From the NCBI GenBank assembly GCA_003254925.1, contig QANZ01028530.1, forward strand, positions 29,833 through 93,832: a DNA stretch of 64,000 bases. Direction: 5' to 3'. The notes beneath the pieces are model-generated. The model ran no database searches. It had not been told where the DNA came from and was given only the letters and a program-made list of their open reading frames with translations. This document shows positions 1-11,416 of the stretch, piece by piece; within the stretch, counting starts at the first letter, position 1; every line of letters begins with the position of its first letter. This DNA comes from Chamaecrista fasciculata (taxonomy: Eukaryota; Streptophyta; Magnoliopsida; Fabales; Fabaceae). The position numbers and the translations under genes were made by a program.

Positions 1-342
1 CCAAATTCACTAGTTTGGGACCAAAATGAAACATTTTTACTTATATCTAGGTCCAAAATGAAATATTTTACCAACATTTAAGACCAATATAAATATTTTG
101 AAACATAATGGACCAAAATAAACATTAGGCATACATTTAGGACCAAAATAATTATTTGGCCAAACAAAGATATCGGACTAATTTAAAATCAAACGCATGG
201 ATAACAATGTCGTTTACGTTTGAGACAAGTCACGTTTTCGCTGTTAGTGTCAACTGTCAAGCATTAGCATTAGCATTGCTAATATCTTTTTCTTTTTCGC
301 AAAAATATCATCTTCAAAATGTGGTGTTGTTAGACTGTTAGT

Positions 343-958
343 TAGGGATGACAATGGATAGGGTATTCGGTGGTTCTGCCACTATCCGTATCCGTATCTG
401 TTCACTCTATCCAATATCTGTACCCTATCTGTATCCGATAAATTAGCATCTGTATCCTATCCTATCCGATATCTGGTATCTGAAATACTCGAAATATCCG
501 AAAAAAGTATAAACATAGGATAGGGTATCCTATTTTATAAATTTGATATACCGGGTACCCGATATCCAATACCCACTAACTAAAATAAATAAATAAAATG
601 ATTTATTTATATTTTAAATTTCTTTTTTTTAAATAAAACAATTAAATATAAAGTAACTAAAAAATGATTATATATAAAAAATATAAATATAATTAAATAA
701 TTATATAGAAGATATTAAATTGAATGTAAAATATAAAAATTAAATAAATAATAAGATATCAGATACCCAAACTATTCGTTCATTTCGGACAGATATAGGG
801 TATGCGAAGGTAATATCCGTATCCGCTCAATATCCGAAAAATATTTAATTTTCACTATCCGTATCCTATCCGATATCTGGTATCCGTCGGATACTGGATA
901 ATTTTTTCGGACGGATATGGACGGGTACCCTAAATACCCTAAATCATTGCCATCCCTA
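343..958. mobile_element. hAT-type MITE with perfect 8-bp target-site duplication
   Basis: The 616-bp element begins TAGGGATGACAATGG and ends CATTGCCATCCCTA, an imperfect terminal inverted repeat. It is flanked on both sides by CTGTTAGT (335-342 and 959-966). An 8-bp duplication and a TAGGG terminus are typical of the hAT superfamily. Subterminal regions carry many tatccgta-like repeats; the centre is very AT-rich and has no coding capacity. The perfect duplication suggests a fairly recent insertion. Confidence 0.92.
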
Positions 959-1104
959 CTGTTAGTTGTATATTTGTATCTTTAAAATTTCTTTTCTAAA
1001 ATTAATTATATCCTTAATATTTCATATTTAACTCAATTATATCCTTAATATTTTATATTTAAATAATTATACTTCAATTTAAAAGTGTAATTGATAAAAT
1101 ATGG

Positions 1105-1560
1105 TCTTAAATATTAAAAAAATATTTCATTTTGGTCCCAAACTATGAATATGAGTAAGTTCAAATTTGACGAGTTTAGAACCACGTATTATTCTCAAAG
1201 AATACTTTCTCTATTCAGTTGAAGCCGTCAGTAAACGAGGTCAAATCAGTCCTAAAAGTATATCGCTCGTTTCATGGTCAAACAAACGAAGTTGATCAGA
1301 TCTCTCTCATTCCAAATTCGAATGCAACGAATTCAAAGCTACGAATTCCTCTTAACATATCCTTTGAATTTAAAATGTGAAACGAGAAAAATATAACTAA
1401 ATTCAATAGTTTGTAACCAAAATGAAACATTTTTACTTATATTTAGGACTAAAATGAAATATTTTGTCAACATTTACACCAATTTAAATATTTTGAAACA
1501 TAATAGACCAAATTGAACATTAGGCATAAATTTAGGACCAAAATTATCCTTCTTTTTTAT
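1105..1560. mobile_element. Degenerate MITE of the AGGTC/GACCT family
   Basis: This stretch matches the interior and right arm of the better preserved element at 21922-22464 (shared blocks: 'gacgagtttagaac', 'cgtttcatggtcaaac', 'caaattcaatagttt', 'aatttaaatattttgaa'). The left terminus is eroded. Positions 1-160 hold the right half of a further copy. Confidence 0.65.
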
Positions 1561-1983
1561 TTGGGTAAAAACAAAGATATCCACTAATTTAAAATCAAAC
1601 GCATGGATACCAATGTCGTTTACGTTTAAGACACAAGTCAGGTTTTCGCTGTCAGTGTGAACTGTCAAGCATTAGCAAGTCTAGACTCCGGCGTTGGTTG
1701 TACTTCCCCTTCTACATTAAACACGACAAGTAGAATAATAGCATTGCTAATATCTTTTTTCTTTTTGCCAAAAATATCATCTTCAAAATATGGTGTTTGT
1801 ATCTTTAAATTTTCTTTCCAGATTAATTATATCCTTAATTTTTTATATTTAAGTCAATTATCCTCTAATTTAAAACTGTAATTGGCACAAAAAAATTAAA
1901 AATATATAATTAACCCAAAAAATTTCAAAGTACATCTGAAAATGACCATAATTTAGAGGCAGTTTTGCCTCCCTTTTTCCCTA

Positions 1984-3000
1984 TTACAGTTTAGCGAGTC
2001 GTTTGGCAATGAAATCCTTGATTTGGGAAATCAACTGAGACGCCTCAGGCAATTCAGGAAATACGTAAAACGCATGAATCATATTTGGATACTCAATTAA
2101 CTCAGCCTCTTTTCCAGATTTCCTTAACCACTCATAATACCTCTTTTGCCGATCCTTTAACGGGTCAAACCCACCCACGAACACAATCGTATCCGGATAA
2201 TCCAAACCCGAAATATCCACTGCATTCGGCCCACACACATTGGATGCTTCATGATCACGATCCGACCCGTCTGGCAAAAACACTTTCCACATCCAATCTG
2301 TTCTTTCAATAGACACCAACGGGACCCGAATCCGTTCCAATTCGATCTCGGATTCGGTTCTTTCTTCACCTCCAAAAAATGGTTGTATCGAAAGCAGTCC
2401 GATTAGCTTTACTTTATGAAACCCGACCCGACCCGCCCGAACAGCGACGTGATGGGCTAAATTTGCGCCAGCACTATCACCAGCTAAGAAGCATTTTGAG
2501 AGATCAGCGATTTGGGGTAAAACGGCGTCGTTTTCGTTGAGGAATTTTATGACGTCGAATCCGTCGTCGTATTGAGAAGGGTATTTATGTTCGGGGCAAA
2601 GTCGGTAATTCACGGAGACGATAACGGCGGGGACTTTTCGAGCTAAACGGCGGCAAACGGCGTCGTAAGCGAAGGACGCCGGCGAGAGGAAGGTGAATCC
2701 GCCGCCGTGGAAGAAGACGATGACGGGAAGGGAAGTGGTGGTGGTGGCCGTCGGAGTGAAAACGCGAAACCAGAGATTACGGGAGGGGTCGACGGTGACG
2801 TCGGAGGAATTGACGCCGTTAATGGGGTTAGGGTTAGGGTTAGATTTACGGTCGAGGAAGTTCATGAGACGGCGATTGACGGTGAAATCGGAACGGCGAG
2901 TGGCGTCGGTGATGGTGGAGAGGAAGGAGACGAAGAGGCGAGTCTTCCATGGGAGGAAGGGTTTCGTGGTGGTGGTTGAAGGAGATTCGGTGGAAGACAT
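1984..3000 (-). CDS. CXE18: Class-I carboxylesterase, CXE18-like alpha/beta hydrolase
   Basis: The intronless reading frame encodes 338 residues, the usual length for plant carboxylesterases of the GID1/HSL-related class. These enzymes hydrolyse small carboxyl esters; no signal peptide is visible, so a cytosolic enzyme is likely. The oxyanion-hole motif HGGGF is at 98-102, the nucleophile Ser176 lies in GDSAG (174-178), Asp279 lies in GGFDPL and His309 in MIHAF, completing a catalytic triad. Because the triad His is present, this is an active-type esterase rather than a GID1 gibberellin receptor, where that residue is replaced. The N-terminal LPWKTR and NRRLMNFLD stretches fit the CXE18 subgroup as I remember it. 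The DNA is GC-rich and codon-biased compared with its surroundings. The start at 3000 is the first Met and precedes the family N terminus. A pyrimidine-rich leader (purine-rich on the plus strand) spans about 3001-3080. Confidence 0.93.
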   Translation of the reverse strand: MSSTESPSTTTTKPFLPWKTRLFVSFLSTITDATRRSDFTVNRRLMNFLDRKSNPNPNPINGVNSSDVTVDPSRNLWFRVFTPTATTTTSLPVIVFFHGGGFTFLSPASFAYDAVCRRLARKVPAVIVSVNYRLCPEHKYPSQYDDGFDVIKFLNENDAVLPQIADLSKCFLAGDSAGANLAHHVAVRAGRVGFHKVKLIGLLSIQPFFGGEERTESEIELERIRVPLVSIERTDWMWKVFLPDGSDRDHEASNVCGPNAVDISGLDYPDTIVFVGGFDPLKDRQKRYYEWLRKSGKEAELIEYPNMIHAFYVFPELPEASQLISQIKDFIAKRLAKL

Positions 3001-3439
3001 TGATTTGAGAAGGGTATTGAGATTTGAGAGAGTGAGAGTGAAGAAGAGAGAGAAAGGGAAGTGAAATTGAAGGAGAAGGAGGTAGTTGGATGGGAAGGTA
3101 GGGGAAGAGGAAATTATTGAAATGTATTTGCAGTGTGGAATTGAATTGGGAATTAAATGGGGAGGGTTGTTTGTGATGAGTGACGGCAGAGTGAGGAATT
3201 ATTATTACTAGAGTAATGAAGAGAAGAGGGTTCGAGTGGTGTCATTAATTTATATCTATTTTAATATATATTTTTATACAAATCTATTCTTATATAGTAT
3301 TTTTTTTTAATATATCAACGAGAAGATATCAAATCGCACAAGATACATTTATGGCGTTGGGTGTGCAACGGATCATGTTGGGGCTCTTGTACAAACAAGG
3401 CATCCTGCAAGTGCATACAAAATAATGAATTTACTATCT

Positions 3440-3665
3440 TAGGCAACATTGGTTGGATGGTGCCAACAAAAGTTGGTCCATTTGGTAATGAGTCAACTCA
3501 TAACTTATAAGGTCTTGAATTTGAGACTCGCGCCGATGTGAGTGTCTTGTTGGTAGACGATCTGTAAGTATCTCTGCAAGCGCTCATAGAGCCTGGAGGC
3601 ATGCCCTGGCCTTGGTGAGCCTCCGGGGCCCAACTCACCTAAAATTTTTCTATATATAAAAAAAA
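3440..3665 (+). repeat. Possible tRNA-derived SINE
   Basis: A 'gtcttgaatttgagactc' block resembles a decayed polymerase III B box. It is followed by a GC-rich body ('ggccttggtgagcctccgg') and an A-rich end at 3659-3670. I could not find a convincing target-site duplication, so the call is tentative. 3081-3440 and 3670-3894 show no gene. Confidence 0.3.
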
Positions 3666-3899
3666 AAATTTATTTGAATGGTCCCACGAGTTCAATTGCT
3701 ATTCGGTGTGAATTGTGAACTACTAAACATGAATATCGACCATTTTTTATCTTTTATAGTGCACTGTAGTTATAGTGCTGAAAAAGAAAAAAAATAAGTA
3801 GATAGAGAAATGAGTCTCATTGATACTCTCTTTCTCTACCCTATTTTTTTCTCATCACTACACCCCTAAAGCACTATAAAGGATCAAAATTTGAATATC

Positions 3900-6206
3900 T
3901 GTTGGGGAATTCAGGGGCGCCTAAAACGCAGCGGAAGCAAAAAAACTGAAATAAGAATTAAAATAAAACGCGCAAGGGCCTAGAATTCCTGAACGGATCC
4001 GCTAGCTGAATTTAAAACTTTTAGATAGTGGTATACCTCACGAGTTTCAATCGGTTTAGTTGTACGGGGCATATCCTAGAAGTCTACGTGACGCGTCCTT
4101 CCTCTGCCGGTATTCCACACGAACAGTTTTGGAGATGCCTAGGTGCTAGCCTCCTTCACTTCTCCAAGTGACTCAGGGACCTTTATCTACTGTGTTCTTT
4201 AATTCAAGAACTCTTCTTGAATTCTCCAAGAATAATATGGCGCCTTGATCAAGAATCCAATTCTTGATCCCTCACAACCTTGTCACACAAACTCTAAACT
4301 CCTTTAGAGATGTGTGCCACTTCCTCTCTCTAGAAAACTATGGTTGCGATTTTCTCTCTCCTCACCTAGAGCAAAAATTGAATTTTTCTCTCTTGAGAAG
4401 AACTAGGCTAAAGTCGATTTTCTAAGTGTGCATGGCCTCTCCTGTTTAGTCGACTTATGGCTTCCTTTTATAGGGTTTGGGGACTTTGATAATTATAATT
4501 AGGGAATCCCTAAAATATATAATTATCAAATCATAAAATCATGAGATCTCAATATCACATATTTTATGACTTGAATTCCAATTTAAAATATTACCATAAT
4601 ATTTAAATTTGGATTCAAATGCAATCTTGGAGAATCAAATTGAAAGATCAAATCTTCCAAGATCTTCCCAAGCCATGCGCCTCCCTCTTCCAAAACTTGT
4701 TAGAATTTAATAAATTAAAATAACTAACCTAACTCTTAGGAAGTTATAACTAATTTGTTATTTTCCAACAATATTGATTTAAAGAATTATTTTAATATCT
4801 TTAACTCAATCTTTTTGAATCTTGAATTCTAGTTTATTGAATTAAAATATTACACTAATATCTTTAATCCAATTTAAACTTAGAATTCGAATTCCCTATA
4901 ATATTGAATTAAAATATTACCTTAATATTTTTAATTCAATCATTTGAAATCTAGATCAAATCTTTTGAATTTCAAATTTCAAGCCATGATTTTAATTAAT
5001 AAAACATTTTTATTAATTAAATCCCTTTGTATATATATGAGGCGCCAACCTCCTCCCATTTATCCCAATATTAGTGAATTTAATAAATTAATAATTTCCT
5101 AACTCTTAGGAACATTATCCAATTTATAATTCCCTAATATTATAAATAGGAATATAATTGTAAATAGACTAATCCAATTATCTTATTTAACAATTATCAT
5201 ATATAAATATATTTAAATTTGTCTCACAAATCTAAATATTATATCTGCAGATATTTATTTAAGACAAGACTTCATGCCCCAATACAATCAATTATGTCTT
5301 AAACGGTGTCACAAATGTGACCCACGAATTAGTCCTAATTCGTGTCCCAGCTTGGCATCTGGTTCCTGCTCGCGTGTGACCCAGTAGGCCCCACGTAAAT
5401 TTGGCAGTAAGTCATCTCCATGACTCACAAGTCGAGAGCGGACTCTAGCAAGCCATCACGACTACCCAAAATACGTGAGTTATCGTCTAACCCCAAAACG
5501 ACTTAACCTTAGTACCACCTTGTCTAGATCCCTTTTTGTCCTACGATATTTTGGTCATGGATTAGGCATGGGAAAGTCATCCAAAATCAAAACCTCAACT
5601 TTCTTGATTCCCTGAGTAAGTCCCAATTACCAGTGTGGCCACACATTCCCTTGGACAGACTCATCGAGGGGGCCAGTTAAATATCTCTCATCTCTATGAG
5701 GGACAAAATTCCATCTAGGTCAACCACATTCCTCATCACGACAATCAACCAAACCCGTACCCAGCCCTTATGGCTGCCCTGTTACGAGCAATGTTAGACT
5801 AAGCCAAAGTTTGACAACTACAACGCCGGAATAATCAAGACCTCAGGTCTAAGGGCATCATGACAGGTGTACAGGAGAGACCAGCTAATGACTGAAACCC
5901 ATGCAGAACTCTCCGGGTCGATCCAGCAATTTGTAACTCCTTACACAATTGCACCATGACTCTCGTCCCAGCATCTAGTGCATGCATCTCTATGCACCGA
6001 GGTCAGGCTGGTCTTAGTTCATTTCAAGTTCCCACCTGAATGAGCGACCAGGGACAATTTAGATTAATTATCTCATAATTAATCACGGACTGTTATCATA
6101 GTAAACATGTTAATAATATGATAACCATTAATTTATCTCCATAAATTAATTGATATGTTCCAAACATATCTATAAAATTATTGGCCCTAGGGCACAATCT
6201 CCATCA
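3900..6206 (-). mobile_element. Solo LTR (2307 bp) with perfect 5-bp TSD
   Basis: The unit starts TGTTGGGGAATT and ends CTCCATCA (TG...CA) and is flanked by ATATC on both sides (3895-3899 and 6207-6211). No internal region is present, so this looks like a solo LTR left by recombination between two LTRs. A strong TATA box (CTATAAAAGG) lies on the minus strand near 4465-4475, so transcription probably ran leftward; read that way the LTR begins TGATGGAGATTGTGCCC, a start I associate with Ty1-copia LTRs. Pieces of the same or a sister family occur at about 62051-62519 (right end) and from 63668 off the window (left end). Family assignment is inference. Confidence 0.88.
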
Positions 6207-6211
6207 ATATC

Positions 6212-6990
6212 GACACCTATGAAGCATGGACACTGACACAGACACGGGACACGACACGAGTACGGACACACTGACACGTCAAATTTTAAAATTACACGAC
6301 ACGACATATATTTATATATATAAATAATAAAAAATCAACAAAATTTTGATGAAAACTTTAAAAATTATCATATCTATCCATAATATATATGAGGGACCAA
6401 ATCGTTTACTCAGTAAAAAAGGAAAGACCAAATAATAAATTTTCTGTCATTTTAATTACATGTAATATTTTGATCTTAGAATGAGTGGGAGGATGTATGA
6501 GTGTCATGTTAAAGTCATACGACTAGAAGACCAAATGATTTGTCATATTAAAGTCACAAAAAATAATTTTATATTTTGAAATTTATGAAAATGTGTCATA
6601 TGAGTGTCGTACGAGTGTCGGACACTGACACGGGTCTGATACGATGACACGCTCTTAAAATGAAGTGTTCATGTTTCATAAGCCGACACATTTTATGATA
6701 TAGATATAAACCTACTAAATTTAAAAAATTATATGACACGAAAATAATATATATATATATATAAATAATAAAAATTTATAAATTTGGATGAAAAATTCAA
6801 AAATTACAATATCTATTTATAATATATATCATATATATTATTATTTTTTATTGTTTGACACGTTAAAATCATAAAAATTTGATTTTATATTTTAAAATTT
6901 ATAAATATATGTTATATGAGTGTTGTATGGGTGTATGTGATATACTCTCAAAATGAAATATCCATATATTACATAGAGTGTGAAAGTAGA
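6212..6990. repeat. MITE-like repeats with 'tatgaagcatggacac' termini
   Basis: 'ctatgaagcatggacactg' near 6217 is matched in inverted form by 'gaagtgttcatgtttcataag' ending near 6681, suggesting one element of about 465 bp, followed by a decayed second copy to about 6990. Internal sequence alternates 'gacacgacacg' and AT-rich tracts. A related decayed copy lies at about 20900-21170. No coding capacity. 6990-7390 shows no gene. Confidence 0.5.
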
Positions 6991-7409
6991 ATGATTCATC
7001 ATTAAAAATTATTTTTGGATCAACGAAGGGTTGGTTCTAGAACTTAGTTCTAAAACTTTAGCAGAATGACCGGTCTCTCACAACATGAAGAACTCAAATT
7101 TAAATTTTTAGTAAAGAGCAATACCAAATGTGTTTAATAGTGTCTTAAATAAAGATGATCTCTATTGGAGAATAACTATGAGAAAAAAAAAAGACATTGG
7201 AGTTAAACTAAATTGAATTGAAATTAATTGGAACGGGCACAAAATACGACCAAAGATTTATTTTATTAAGTTTTTTTGAGTTCAAAGAATCATTTTTTAA
7301 TTTTATAATTATTGTACATTATTAGCATTAATTAAAAATTGAAATTAATTATTGTTGTATTTAATATTAACAAAAAATTTAAAAAAAAATTATTAACTTC
7401 TTTTTTGGA

Positions 7410-7960
7410 TGAAGATCTTAATAGTGAACAAAATAAAAGATATAAAAAATTTGTTCGGGCAGTTTGTGGTGGTGTCTTTAGAGATTCAGATGGGCATTGG
7501 ATGGGAGACTTTGCGAGAAACCTGGGTACTTGTAATGTGTTGGAAGCTGAACTTTGGGGTATTAGTGAGGGCTTGAGATTGACTTGGAACTCGGGTTGTA
7601 GACGATTGGAAGTTGAGTCAGATTCTCTTGGTGCTGTAAATCTCATCAACAATAATAGGGATAACCTTAATGTGGGACATGGCGGAGGTATCCTTAGAAT
7701 GATCATCTCGTGGCTACAAAAAGATTGGATGATAAAGGTTTCTCATACCTTTCGTGAAGGCAACCGTTTAGCTGATTGTGTTACAGGTCTTGGCTTGAAG
7801 TTGATCTCCGACTTTGCTTTTTAGTCTAGACCTCAAGAGAGTGTGAAGTTAATCTTGTTTAGTGATACTATGGGCTCTGTTTTGCTCATAAATTTTTAGT
7901 TTTTTTTGTTGTTTCTTTGTTTGGCCTTTAGGCCTCTTTTTTTTATTACCAAAAAAAATA
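7410..7960 (+). mobile_element. 5'-truncated L1 LINE carrying an RNase H domain
   Basis: The frame ending at 7824 encodes an RNase H-like segment: GGVFRDSDGHW, then LEAELWGISEGLRL and VESDSLGAVNLI, with C-terminal HTFREGNRLAD. This is the order found at the C terminus of plant L1 ORF2, and the same order occurs in the full LINE at 15047-15420. The first catalytic Asp would lie upstream of the preserved part. A T-rich 3' region with 'ggcctttaggcctc' ends in 'accaaaaaaaa' (about 7952-7960), like the tail of the 9.7-15.7 kb LINE. The sequence is a dead 5'-truncated copy. The Met-initiated frame from 7339 is fused to flanking AT-rich DNA. Confidence 0.8.
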
Positions 7961-9660
7961 TGTTCTCATTTTCTTTTTTTCTTTTTAAACTTTATTGAAA
8001 TATTATAACTAATCTAGTATATTATTTTGATAAAAAAATCTAGTATATTATTATATATTGAGTAAATTTACAATTCAATTTCTAAAAGATTATACCGATG
8101 ATAACTTGGTCTTTGAAAGATTACAATATATAATTTATTTTTTAAAAGATCAAAATAATATATTTGTTAGTCTTTAAAAAATTTAAAACAGCATACTATT
8201 TGTATTTTATTTTTTCAGAGATTGAGTTGTCAACCAAATATTCAGATAAATACTAAATAATTAAATTGTTAGTTTACTTGTTATACACCACTTCAATTTT
8301 TTAAATTGTACATTAATATATAATATATAAAATTAAAATAATAATAACACTTAAAGTAAATTAAATGATTTATCACATGTATTATCACATGTATTATTTT
8401 AAACATATTTATATTCTCTCTCACTGTGCAGTATATATTTAATTTATCACATGTATTATTTTAAACATAATAACATTTAGTTTACTTGTTTTATAAGTGT
8501 TTCCAATAAGTTCTATATTTAAAATGAAAACAATATCTATATTCTCCCGCACTGTGAAGTGTGAAGTATATTAGTTGTTTTATCTGGGCCAAAATATATT
8601 TTTGGTCCCTTAAATTTTTATCAGGTCTCAATTTAGTTTTACCTTTTTTTGTTATATTAGTTTTGTCCTCATATTTTTGGGTTATGTAGGATTGACGATG
8701 AAATTTTTTACAAAGATATAGGACAGTTTTGTAAACTGACCAAAAAATATGGAATCAAATTTATAACAATTTACAAAGTTATGAGAAAAAAATGCAAAAA
8801 AAAAAAAAAAAAANAATCTTTGAACAAATACAGTAGGTTTGAAATGAAATAATTTTAAAACATGTAGAATTATTTTTGCACAAGAAAAATGCTAGATTGA
8901 AACTCACCACACTTATTAAATGATTGTTGGTCAAGGAATGGCCAAACAGTGGGTAAAAGGGCAGTTGAATACTTGAAAATATGGGTATGAATTTATATCA
9001 TTATGTGGGAATGGGACCAGAGATGGGTTGTCCCATCCCATCTACTCAATTAGTTGTAAATAAATATAAATATTATATTTATAAGTTAAATTATGATGTA
9101 AAATCATAAATAGTCAAAATAAAAATTTAAATAGTTTTTCCAAATATATTAAATAATTTTTAGATGTTTGGGAAATTTAAAATGAAAACAATATTATTTC
9201 TTATCAAAGTTGTTAAAAAACACATCTTAATAAAAACTAAGTAATTTTTAATTCTTTTTTATTTTTATTTTAAAACATAAGAAAAAAATTAAATGAGAAA
9301 CACTTAAAAGTATATAATATTCTCTTTTTTTTTATCAATTTATTTTTACATAATATTCATCTTCATTTGTAAATAAAAATATATAAAATATTAATAGAAC
9401 TTGAATTGAAATGATTAAAAAGAGATTTTAAAATACAAGAAAATAAATAAGGTTGGTTCAACACGGACCTGTTTTGTTAGTTGTTACATTTTAATTAGAA
9501 TTGAGTTGAAAAATTTTAACTAAAAGTAAATAATTTTTTTGGCCTAATCTTAACGGGTCAATAAATAATAATTTAAATATATAATTTATCTATTTTTTTG
9601 TAAGTGATATGTGATTAATGAAGTGAGAAAAGTTTGTTCATTTTTTTTTTCGGAAACAAA
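7961..9660. other. AT-rich intergenic DNA without genes
   Basis: No convincing coding frame. There are direct repeats of 'tttatcacatgtattattttaaacat' type around 8365-8470, a half-MITE reading 'tttggtcccttaa' near 8595-8780, and a poly(A) run with one N at about 8793-8814. Confidence 0.6.
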
Positions 9661-9697
9661 AGTCTGAGCATTTACTAAAAGAATTACGGTCTCGCAA

Positions 9698-11394
9698 GTG
9701 CTTTCTTTAGCGCTTCAGGATCCTGAAATGGAGTCTCAAGAAAATATCAAGAAGATGACTGATGAGGAAACTGACGAACTTGCAAGATCAAAGAAAAAAA
9801 TGAAGGATGGGGACGCTGTTTTTACAGGCCAATCTTCAACTCCTATCTCTTATGAAGACATCCCCTTAATTGGGGAAAAAGAAAACAATCTGAATTTTAC
9901 AGACACATCATATAGAGATGCAGTAACCAACCGGCCATTTCAGTCCAACCTGGGTAGTACATCGAATCCAATAATATGTGATAACATGATGCTCGAACAT
10001 TCCTCAATACCTTTTCAAGAATCTGGAGTGGAAGGTGATGAAAACCAGCAAGGTTTCACTTTTGTTCAAGACCATGAAGGGGGTGACTCCTGCATTTATG
10101 TGTCCATATCAAAACCTGAAAGAGAGAGGATGGGGATTCCCCTACAAAAAACATTAATCATAAAACTTCTTGGTAAGACGGTGGGTTTTAATTTTCTTGT
10201 CAAGAAAGTGTCAGAATTATGGGCTTGTAAGGGATCTTTTGAAATCATTGATTTGCCTAATGACTATTATTTAGTCAAATTTAATAATGAGGATGATCTC
10301 AATTTTGTTCTAAGTGAGGGTCCATGGATCATTTTGGACCATTACCTTACAGTAAGAAAATGGTTTCCAGATTTCAATCCTGAATCTGACTGCATTAGAT
10401 CAGTTGCCGTTTGGCTTAGATTTCCCCATTTACCTTTTGATTATATTGTTTTGATAATAAATTCCTGACTTGTTTTGGTAACAGTATAGGAAAGACTATA
10501 AAGATAGATGCAACTACAACAAAGCAATCTCGGGGCAAATTTGCACGAGTTTGTGTTGAAATAGATTTGTCCAAACCTCTAACTTCTAAATATTTTCTTG
10601 ATGGACAGAAATACTTCATAGAATATGAGAGCATTCACTTAATTTGCTTTGATTGTGGCAGATACGGTCACACTAGTGAAGGGTGCGCTAAACTAAAGGA
10701 GGATTCCATTGCTCAACAAAAGCAACAAATAAACAGTGATGTCAATAAGGAAGGTCCTAAGTTTGGGCCATGGATGGTTGTTAAAAAAACAAGAAGGCCT
10801 AGAAAACCCAAAGTCCCCAATGCTCAAGATGAGGAAAAACTTCCTAGCCCAAAGAAGACAAATCCGGCAAATGAAAAGACTAACAAAGTCATCAATAAAG
10901 ACCAGTCACGGTTTTTATCTCTCGCGGGACTTGTAAGTGATACAAAGATGAGTGAGAGTGAGGACGGGGATTCTCTAGATGAGGAACTGCTAAGTGATGA
11001 AGAGAACCTGAACAATAATGATAATTCTCCCAGCAAAGGTGCTGGACAAGGAATTAGGGAAGGATTATCTAGACGTTACCCACCTAGGGGGGGACTAAGT
11101 AGAGGCTCTACAAGGACTAGAAGGAATAGTGCTAGCTCTAAAGGTAAGGAAGTGGTGGAGTTGGATGAACAACACATTTCCACTAACTTTAGACCTACCA
11201 TACAAAATACCAGCCCCATAAGTAATGTTAGGGAGAAGGGGGAATCTAGCATCGGTAGGCAGCCACCAAAACCCCCTGATCCGGTAAGCACGGAAGATGA
11301 TGATGATGCCTCTATGGTACCCTACACCCTCCAAGGAAATGATGAGCAAGATGTTGTCATGAGAGACGCCCTTGGGCATCTCCAAGATCACTAA
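9698..11394 (+). pseudogene. LINE ORF1 protein (DUF4283, zinc knuckle), frameshifted
   Basis: The first part (9698-10468) has an acidic N terminus and the DUF4283 RNA-binding-like domain, ending at VWLRFPHLPFDY. Coding similarity continues in another frame from about 10445 (FLTCFGNSIGK, then FARVCVEIDLSKPL) into the second part, whose Met-initiated frame runs 10567-11394. This holds a CCHC zinc knuckle, CFDCGRYGHTSEGC, then a charged low-complexity tail. ORF1 of plant L1 elements binds the element RNA. The single frame change near 10441-10446 disrupts the domain just before the knuckle. Met at 9698 is the first start; Met at 9728 (MESQEN) is an alternative. Confidence 0.88.
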
Positions 11395-11416
11395 CCCCGT
11401 TTCTTTTCGTTTCTTT

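Larger units (their letters stand above)
1..1890. repeat. Tandem duplication of about 480 bp downstream of the carboxylesterase gene
   Basis: Positions 1-342 plus 959-1095 form one copy; about 1385-1885 form the other. Both share, in order, the 'ccaaaatgaaacattt' block, a 'caaacgcatgga' block, 'gttttcgctgt', 'catcttcaaaat' and 'tcaattata'. The first copy is interrupted by the hAT MITE at 343-958; the second has no MITE at that place, so the duplication is older than the MITE insertion. Short open frames here are chance frames. No gene is visible before the carboxylesterase stop codon at 1984. Confidence 0.7.

Noticed and set aside
2693-3064. Plus-strand open frames opposite the carboxylesterase gene
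   Set aside because: They are shadows of the GC-rich minus-strand coding sequence, with low-complexity Gly/Arg/Val content and no domain.
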